A stretch of DNA of 19,262 bases from Acidobacteriota bacterium (GTDB lineage Bacteria; Acidobacteriota; Terriglobia; UBA7540): NCBI GenBank assembly GCA_003165615.1, contig PLWR01000269.1, positions 228 to 19,489 on the forward strand, written 5' to 3'. Shown piece after piece: positions 15,192-19,262 of the stretch. A model generated the notes under the pieces. The model did not search any database and was not told where the DNA came from. It saw only the letters and a list, made by a program, of their open reading frames with translations. The translations under genes were made by a program, and so were the position numbers. Every line of letters begins with the position of its first letter. The stretch's first letter is position 1.

Positions 15192-15248
15192 CTCCGTGAA
15201 GCTCCAGATCAGAGCATGGACGGGGTTCGACTCCCCGCGCCGGGACCA
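15192..15248 (+). ncRNA. tRNA-like sequence with D and T arms and CCA but no anticodon arm
   Basis: The strongest part is the 3' half: T stem CGGGG (15221-15225), T loop TTCGACT fitting the TTCRANY consensus, CCCCG (15233-15237), then exactly seven acceptor nucleotides (CGCCGGG), discriminator A and CCA at 15246-15248. Upstream, GCTC (15201-15204) and GAGC (15212-15215) enclose a 7-nt loop like a D arm, preceded by AA and by CTCCGTG (15192-15198). That 7-mer can pair with the acceptor 3' strand at six of seven positions, counting two G-U pairs. Only ATGGA separates the D-like and T arms, so no anticodon stem exists. Alternatives are the 3' remnant of a tRNA left at an integration site, a decayed tRNA, or a chance D-arm next to a real tRNA 3' end. 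It is not a standard tRNA or tmRNA. Confidence 0.45.
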
Positions 15249-15272
15249 ACTCCCAAAAAGGTTGCCCTATTG

Positions 15273-15281
15273 TGCTAGAAT
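15273..15281 (+). promoter_or_regulatory. Candidate extended -10 promoter for miaA-hfq-hflX
   Basis: TGCTAGAAT is an extended -10 (TG-n-TAGAAT, five of six matches to TATAAT) with no good -35. Transcription would begin near 15288, giving miaA a leader of about 108 nt to its ATG at 15396. The match and location support it; there is no other evidence. Confidence 0.35.
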
Positions 15282-15395
15282 TCGACTGTGGCATTCCATT
15301 CCACCTTTGAAGAGAGCGGGTGTGTCTCTCCTGCGGTTAGTTGGAAATCTCCCGCGGATGGGGAGAATGTCCAAAGGGTCGACGCTCCTATTCTG

Positions 15396-16388
15396 ATGAA
15401 ACCAAGCGTGGGTAACCACTCCTTGATTGCAATCGTGGGCCCCACCGCCGCCGGCAAGTCGGCGCTGGCTCTGTTGCTGGCTGAACGGCTGAATGGCGAG
15501 GTGGTGAACTACGATTCCGTGCAGTTGTATCGCGGCTTTGACGTGGGCTCGGGGAAATTGCCTGTGGGGGAGCGGCGCGGCATTGCCCACCATCTGCTGG
15601 ATTGCCTGGAACCGGCCGATGTTTTCAACGCCGGGGACTACCGTCGTGAGGCATTGAAAGTTCTGGCAGACATGCGAGGCCGCGGGAAGCTCCCCATCTT
15701 TGCGGGGGGAACGGGGCTTTACTTGCGCGCATTGTTGCTGGGCCTTTTTGCCGGGCCCGTGCGTTCCGAGGAATTGCGCGAACGCCTGCGAGCTTTGGTG
15801 GAGCGCCGCGGCCGGGAATTTCTGCATCGCTTATTGGCTCGCCTCGATGCGGTGGCGGCGGCGCGCATTCAGCCTCGCGATACCCAGAAGTTGATTCGCG
15901 CCGTGGAGGTCTGTATCCTTGCCCGGCAACCCATTTCCGCGATGCACGCAAGTGGCCGGGCCGGTTTGGAGGGATATCGAGTTATCAAACTCGGTCTCGA
16001 TCCACCCCGCGCCCACCTTTACGACCGTATTAACCGGCGGGTGGAAGAAATGTTCGCGGCAGGGCTGATGGAAGAAACGCAAGTGTTGCTCCACCTTTCG
16101 GGCGCCGAGCGCATCAAATCATTAGGCGCCTTGGGCTACCGTCAGGCGCGCGCTGTCCTGGAAGGAAATCTGAGCCGCGAAGAAGCCGTAACCGCGACGC
16201 AATTGGCCACGCGGCATTATGCCAAGCGCCAGTTGACGTGGTTCCGGCGTGAGGCAGACATCACCTGGTTCGAAGGGTTCGGCGACGACCCGCACGTTCA
16301 AGGTCGCATTCTGGAAACGCTCGGCCGGACGGCAGTCACCGCCGGACAAGGAGCACTTGCTCCGCCTTCGGTTTCACCGGTACTGTGA
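15396..16388 (+). CDS. miaA: tRNA dimethylallyltransferase MiaA
   Basis: Transfers a dimethylallyl group to A37 next to the anticodon of tRNAs reading UNN codons, in the cytoplasm. The 330-residue length is typical. The P-loop GPTAAGKS is at residues 15-22, the catalytic/substrate motif DSVQLY at 40-45, HHLLD follows, then GGTGLYLRALL and near the C-terminus ALGYRQ and TRHYAKRQLTWFR, all hallmark MiaA features. ATG 15396 is chosen because it places the P-loop at the usual distance from the N-terminus; the frame is open back to a GTG at 15288, but those 36 residues are not MiaA-like. No strong Shine-Dalgarno is visible at 15396. It is first in the miaA-hfq-hflX order, conserved in many bacteria. 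Confidence 0.96.
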   Translation: MKPSVGNHSLIAIVGPTAAGKSALALLLAERLNGEVVNYDSVQLYRGFDVGSGKLPVGERRGIAHHLLDCLEPADVFNAGDYRREALKVLADMRGRGKLPIFAGGTGLYLRALLLGLFAGPVRSEELRERLRALVERRGREFLHRLLARLDAVAAARIQPRDTQKLIRAVEVCILARQPISAMHASGRAGLEGYRVIKLGLDPPRAHLYDRINRRVEEMFAAGLMEETQVLLHLSGAERIKSLGALGYRQARAVLEGNLSREEAVTATQLATRHYAKRQLTWFRREADITWFEGFGDDPHVQGRILETLGRTAVTAGQGALAPPSVSPVL

Positions 16389-16441
16389 TTCTTACGTCAG
16401 GCCAACACTGAAAGATGGCTCGATAAAAGAGAGAGAAAAAC

Positions 16442-16687
16442 ATGGATAAGCAACCCCAGAACATTCAAGACGGTTTTTTGAATTCGGCCCGCAAGGAAAA
16501 ACTCCTGTTGACTGTTTACCTGTTGAGTGGGGTTAAGTTGACCGGACGCATTCGCAGTTTTGACAAGTACTCCATCATTCTCGAAAGTAATCATCAGGAA
16601 CAGATGGTTTTCAAACACGCTGTCGCCACCGTCGTGCTGCCCCGTCCCGTACCCGTGTCGGTGGCTCCCGTGACCCCGGAGGGATAG
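16442..16687 (+). CDS. hfq: RNA chaperone Hfq
   Basis: 81-residue Sm-like protein that forms a hexameric ring and helps small RNAs pair with mRNAs. The Hfq signature is plain: [13 protein letters not shown] at the N-terminus (Gln and Phe of the proximal uridine site region), Sm1 [20 protein letters not shown], and Sm2 [14 protein letters not shown], with KHA preserved and Phe replacing the usual Tyr before it. The C-terminal tail is short and Pro/Val-rich, so little disordered tail is present compared with enterobacterial Hfq. A purine-rich AGAGAGAAAAAC precedes ATG 16442. It lies 53 nt after miaA and 22 nt before hflX, as in the classic cluster. Its presence implies sRNA-based regulation in this host. 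Confidence 0.96.
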   Translation: MDKQPQNIQDGFLNSARKEKLLLTVYLLSGVKLTGRIRSFDKYSIILESNHQEQMVFKHAVATVVLPRPVPVSVAPVTPEG

Positions 16688-16709
16688 AAGCATTCGACGC
16701 TCGCAAGTT

Positions 16710-17981
16710 TTGGAGAAAGCATTCCTGGCAGGTTGGGAATCCACTCGCCGCGATGCCATGCCCATCGGCATCGCCGACGCGGAAGATTCCTTGCGGGAAC
16801 TGAAGGAACTCACTGCCAGCGCCGGAGCCCGCGTGGTGGGAACGGCGCTGCAACGCTCGTCCGATCCCGATCCGGCCACGCTGCTGGGGCGTGGCAAGGT
16901 GCATGAGGTTCGCACGGAGGCGCACGCCGCGGGCGCGGACCTGGTGATCTTTGACCACGACCTCACTCCCACGCAGCTTCGCAATCTCGAAAAGTTTATC
17001 GATCTAAAGGTCATCGATCGCACCCAGATCATTCTTGATATCTTCGCCCGCCGGGCGCGCAGCCGGGAAGGGCAGCTCCAGGTGGAGTTGGCGCAATTGA
17101 ACTATCTGCTGCCCCGTCTTTCCGGGCATGGAACGGTGCTCTCGCGATTGGGCGGCGGCATCGGCACGCGCGGTCCCGGTGAACAGAAGTTGGAAATGGA
17201 CCGGCGGCGCATCCGGCGGCGAATTCGCATTCTTACCGAAAGCATTGAGCGTGTCCGTTCGCAGCGCGCTCTGCATCGCGCCCGCCGGCGCGACCAGAAT
17301 CTCCACATCGTGGCGCTGGTGGGTTACACCAACGCCGGCAAGTCCACTCTGTTTAACGCCCTGACCTCGGCGGCGGTGGTGACCTCCGCGCGCATGTTCG
17401 CCACCCTCGATCCCACGGTGCGCGCCATGCCGCTTGACGCTCACCGCACGGCGCTGCTTTCCGACACTGTCGGCTTCATTCGCAAACTGCCACCGCACCT
17501 GGTGGCGGCCTTCCGGGCCACACTCGAGGAATTGGAGGAAGCCCGCCTGCTGTTGCACGTTACCGACGCTTCCGACCCGGAACGCGATGCGCAGGACGCC
17601 GCAGTGGAATCCTTGCTGGAAGACTTGGGCGTTGCCTCCACGCCACGGTTGCACGTTTGGAACAAAGTGGATCTGCTTGCACCCGTGGAGCAACATAGAT
17701 TTGCTGCGCAAGATCGCAGCATCACGGTATCCGCCCAGACCGGGGAGGGCCTGGAGAACTTGCGCCTGCGAATTGCTGATGCGCTGGCCGTTGACCCCAT
17801 GGTGGAGGCGGATTTCGATCTCTCCTCGAGTGACGGAAAGCATTTGGCGATGCTGCATGAGTCAGGAACCGTCGTATCCACTCATTACGAAGCTGACCGT
17901 GTTTTAGTAAGGGCGATAGTGCCCGAATCTCTCCGCGAAAAGCTGAAACCCTCCACTGCGGAAGCCTTGCGAGAGCGGTAA
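16710..17981 (+). CDS. hflX: GTPase HflX (ribosome-splitting/rescue factor)
   Basis: GTPase that binds the 50S subunit and splits or rescues stalled ribosomes. At 423 residues it has the HflX N-terminal domain (LLGRGKVHEV; FDHDLTPTQLRNLEK; DRTQIILDIFARRA), the family signature GGGIGTRGPGEQKLE near 148-162, then the G domain: G1 GYTNAGKST at 205-213, G3 DTVGF at 252, G4 NKVD at 318 and G5 SAQTG. The start is uncertain: TTG 16710 is used because residues EKAFLAG form the first strand seen in HflX proteins, whereas the first ATG (16758) would delete it. No ATG or GTG lies between the hfq stop and 16710 in frame. It is co-transcribed with hfq by spacing. Confidence 0.95.
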   Translation: MEKAFLAGWESTRRDAMPIGIADAEDSLRELKELTASAGARVVGTALQRSSDPDPATLLGRGKVHEVRTEAHAAGADLVIFDHDLTPTQLRNLEKFIDLKVIDRTQIILDIFARRARSREGQLQVELAQLNYLLPRLSGHGTVLSRLGGGIGTRGPGEQKLEMDRRRIRRRIRILTESIERVRSQRALHRARRRDQNLHIVALVGYTNAGKSTLFNALTSAAVVTSARMFATLDPTVRAMPLDAHRTALLSDTVGFIRKLPPHLVAAFRATLEELEEARLLLHVTDASDPERDAQDAAVESLLEDLGVASTPRLHVWNKVDLLAPVEQHRFAAQDRSITVSAQTGEGLENLRLRIADALAVDPMVEADFDLSSSDGKHLAMLHESGTVVSTHYEADRVLVRAIVPESLREKLKPSTAEALRER

Positions 17982-18009
17982 GTTATTGCTAATTCGAGGG
18001 GAAACTGCT

Positions 18010-18030
18010 TGTGGAAAACTTTGTGGAAAA
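18010..18030 (-). promoter_or_regulatory. Pair of DnaA-box-like sites
   Basis: On the minus strand this reads TTTTCCACA-AAG-TTTTCCACA: two identical 9-mers, each one mismatch from the DnaA box TTATCCACA, spaced 12 bp apart. They sit 28 nt after the hflX stop. Two boxes without an AT-rich unwinding region or dnaA/dnaN neighbours do not make an origin; they could titrate DnaA or bind another regulator. Confidence 0.4.
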
Positions 18031-18061
18031 GGTAGCGGCATTTACCACCAGGAGAAAATCC

Positions 18062-18142
18062 ATGCCAGCCGCGATTTTCGCGGGTCCCATGATAGCTATA
18101 AACATTAGCTCTTTGTTTGCTATAAGTTACAGGCCTGAATGA
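18062..18142 (+). CDS. Candidate small hydrophobic peptide (26 aa)
   Basis: A 26-codon ORF starts at ATG 18062 with a strong AGGAG (18050-18054) at the ideal 7-nt spacing, and ends at TGA 18140-18142. The product runs PAAIFAGPMIAINISSLF and then AISYRPE, i.e. one membrane-spanning-length hydrophobic stretch with an arginine only near the C-terminus. The size and composition resemble small membrane proteins or type I toxin peptides, though no antisense RNA or family match is claimed. A perfect 6-bp hairpin lies inside codons 3-8. There is no clear promoter immediately upstream; hflX readthrough is possible. Chance occurrence cannot be excluded for so short an ORF. Confidence 0.35.
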   Translation: MPAAIFAGPMIAINISSLFAISYRPE

Positions 18143-18373
18143 CTCGCAGCCGTAAGCAAAATTCCCCGCAAATCTGTTTGACACAATGGGAATTCCATGG
18201 ATGGATTTTTGCACAATGATGATGCATTCCTGGCAAACCCCTGGCGTAGCCCCCGGCTCCCCGTCATTCTGCGAAAATTCAGCCTCTCCCGGCTCTAGCC
18301 TCTCATTATAGTGGATGGGGCGCGCTCCAGGGCGCAGGTCCCGGGGCTGGGGAGTCAGGCAATTTCCGCAAGT

Positions 18374-18402
18374 TTGACAGACCCGTACGGGTGGTTTAGA
18401 TT
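18374..18402 (+). promoter_or_regulatory. Predicted sigma-70-type promoter of serS
   Basis: A perfect -35 TTGACA (18374-18379), a 17-nt spacer and -10 TAGATT (18397-18402, four of six matches). Transcription would begin near 18409, giving a leader of roughly 58 nt before the serS ATG. Confidence 0.55.
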
Positions 18403-18418
18403 GGCTGTTCCCGATTCT

Positions 18419-18437
18419 GGCCGCGAATTTTGCGGCC
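18419..18437 (+). other. Hairpin in the serS leader
   Basis: GGCCGC (18419-18424) and GCGGCC (18432-18437) form a perfect six-pair GC stem around a GAATTTT loop, inside the predicted serS 5' leader and just before the AAGGAG at 18449-18454. No T-tract follows, so it is not an obvious terminator; it may stabilise the leader or affect access to the ribosome site. Confidence 0.5.
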
Positions 18438-18466
18438 CTTCCTGTGCCAAGGAGTGACACCCCCAT

Positions 18467-19262
18467 ATGTTGGACCTGAATTTTGTCCGCGACAACCTGG
18501 AGTTGGTCAAACAGAAAATGCGCGAGCGTGGGCTTACCGAAATCCTGGGCGATTTTGAATCGCTCGATCGCGAGCGCCGCCGGTTGCTGACGGAGGTTGA
18601 GGCTCTCAAGGCGCGGCGCAACAAAGCCTCCGATGAAATTGCCGCGCTCAAAAAGCAAAAGCAGGATGCCTCCGCCCTGATCGCGGATATGAAGACCCTG
18701 GGGGTGGAGATTCAGGAACTGGATGAGCAGGCGAAGGCCTGCGACGAGCGCCTGCGCGAAGTGTTGAGGCTTGTTCCCAACGTCCCGCACTCCAGCGTGC
18801 CCGTGGGCCGCACCGCCGCTGACAATCAGGAAGTCCGCCGCTGGGGCACTCCCCGCCAGTTTGATTTCGAACCCCAGGCGCATTGGGACCTGGGACCGGC
18901 CTTGGGAATTCTGGATTTCGAACGCGCCACCAAGATCACGGGCGCGCGTTTTGCTGTGTACTCGGGAGTGGGCGCCAGGCTGGAGCGGGCGCTCGCCAAT
19001 TTCATGCTGGATGTGCATACGCGCGAGCATGGTTACACGGAAATCCTGCCGCCGTTCCTGGTGAACTCCGCCAGCCTTTACGGCACCGGCCAATTGCCCA
19101 AGTTCAAAGAGGACCTGTTCAAGATTGAAGGGACGGATTTTTGGCTGATCCCCACGGCGGAAGTTCCCGTGACCAATCTTTACCGCGACGAGGTGCTGGA
19201 GGCCGAGAAGCTCCCCGTAAAACATTGCGCCTGGACGGCCTGCTTCCGCAGCGAGGCCGGCT
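18467..19262 (+). CDS. serS: Serine--tRNA ligase (3' end beyond window)
   Basis: Class II aminoacyl-tRNA synthetase that charges tRNA-Ser with serine in the cytoplasm. The frame is open from ATG 18467 to the end of the window (265 codons). It begins MLDLNFVRDNLELVKQKM, the standard SerRS start, followed by the antiparallel coiled-coil tRNA-binding arm (about residues 30-105, with LKARRNKASDEI), then VPNVPHSSVPVG, HWDLG, DFERATKITGARFAVYSG, the motif 1 region (ALANFMLDVHTREHGYTEI LPPFLV), QLPKF, and TAEVPVTNLYRDEVL leading into motif 2 (CFRSEAG), where the sequence is cut. AAGGAG lies 12 nt upstream, slightly long. The own promoter at 18374 suggests transcription separate from hflX. Confidence 0.97.
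   Translation, partial: MLDLNFVRDNLELVKQKMRERGLTEILGDFESLDRERRRLLTEVEALKARRNKASDEIAALKKQKQDASALIADMKTLGVEIQELDEQAKACDERLREVLRLVPNVPHSSVPVGRTAADNQEVRRWGTPRQFDFEPQAHWDLGPALGILDFERATKITGARFAVYSGVGARLERALANFMLDVHTREHGYTEILPPFLVNSASLYGTGQLPKFKEDLFKIEGTDFWLIPTAEVPVTNLYRDEVLEAEKLPVKHCAWTACFRSEAG

Larger units (their letters stand above)
17982..18466. other. Intergenic region between hflX and serS
   Basis: 485 nt without a conventional gene. It holds two TGTGGAAAA sites (18010-18030), a candidate small hydrophobic ORF (18062-18142), a perfect hairpin CCGCGA-TTT-TCGCGG (18069-18083) lying inside that ORF, a near-palindrome around GGGAATTCC (18188-18196), the serS promoter (18374-18402) and a leader hairpin (18419-18437). 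The 18200-18370 stretch shows nothing else I can name. Confidence 0.6.

Noticed and set aside
14870..15248. tmRNA ending at the CCA at 15248
   Set aside because: The T arm resembles a tmRNA 3' end, but no 5' partner complementary to CGCCGGG and no tag-peptide reading frame lies 300-400 nt upstream, where the receiver gene sits.
18178..18206. Second TTGACA upstream of serS
   Set aside because: No acceptable -10 at 16-18 nt (ATGGAT/TGGATT); the downstream TTGACA at 18374 is better placed and paired.
17982..18466. Replication origin suggested by DnaA-box-like sites
   Set aside because: Only two boxes, no AT-rich unwinding element, and no dnaA, dnaN or gyr genes nearby.
17885..19225. Long minus-strand open frame (446 codons) opposite serS
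   Set aside because: Covers the recognisable serS coding sequence and its promoter; the product resembles no protein family.
1..19262. CRISPR array, insertion sequence or prophage
   Set aside because: No regularly spaced repeats, transposase, integrase or phage structural genes were seen in any frame.

Overview
The window looks like chromosomal DNA of an Acidobacteriota member, probably a soil Solibacteres/Bryobacterales-type lineage. This is inferred, not proven. It rests on moderately GC-rich DNA, several Tat- or Sec-exported carbohydrate-active enzymes with unusual domain combinations, secreted TPR proteins, and a palindromic intergenic repeat whose spurious translation reads HPERSEG, a repeat I associate with Acidobacteria and other environmental bacteria.

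Layout. (1) 1-2454, plus: the 3' part of a GH3 glycosidase with an inserted PA14 domain. It converges through a palindromic repeat (2485-2570) on a minus-strand series. (2) 9128 down to 2580, minus: an exported two-domain protein (heparinase-like beta-sandwich plus TPMT/TehB-like methyltransferase), three tandem paralogous secreted TPR proteins, and a Tat-exported enolase-superfamily sugar-acid dehydratase-like protein. The four downstream genes are 10-64 nt apart and probably form an operon. (3) 9386-11844, plus: a Tat-exported UxuA-like mannonate dehydratase homologue and a secreted protein of unknown function. (4) 11850-12028: a 179-bp palindromic element between convergent genes. (5) 14148 down to 12103, minus: an exported beta-helix protein resembling GH120 beta-xylosidases. 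(6) 15049 down to 14549, minus: a stand-alone receiver domain lacking all five conserved phosphotransfer residues. (7) 15192-15248, plus: a tRNA-like sequence with D and T arms and CCA but no anticodon arm. (8) 15396-17981, plus: the housekeeping cluster miaA-hfq-hflX. (9) 17982-18466: an intergenic region with paired DnaA-box-like sites, a candidate 26-codon hydrophobic peptide gene with a good Shine-Dalgarno, and the serS promoter. (10) 18467 to the end, plus: the 5' part of serS.

How the genes may fit together (inference). The first 14 kb reads as an accessory module for plant polysaccharide breakdown outside the cytoplasm: GH3 and GH120-like glycosidases would release sugars, and two unrelated exported sugar-acid dehydratase-like enzymes would act on uronic or aldonic acids. 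No transporter, SusC/D pair or classical regulator is in view. The right side is conserved RNA modification and translation machinery.

The most unusual items are the exported methyltransferase fusion, the exported enolase-superfamily protein with His at a metal-ligand Asp position, the fully degenerate receiver, the anticodon-less tRNA-like sequence, and the small hydrophobic ORF upstream of serS.
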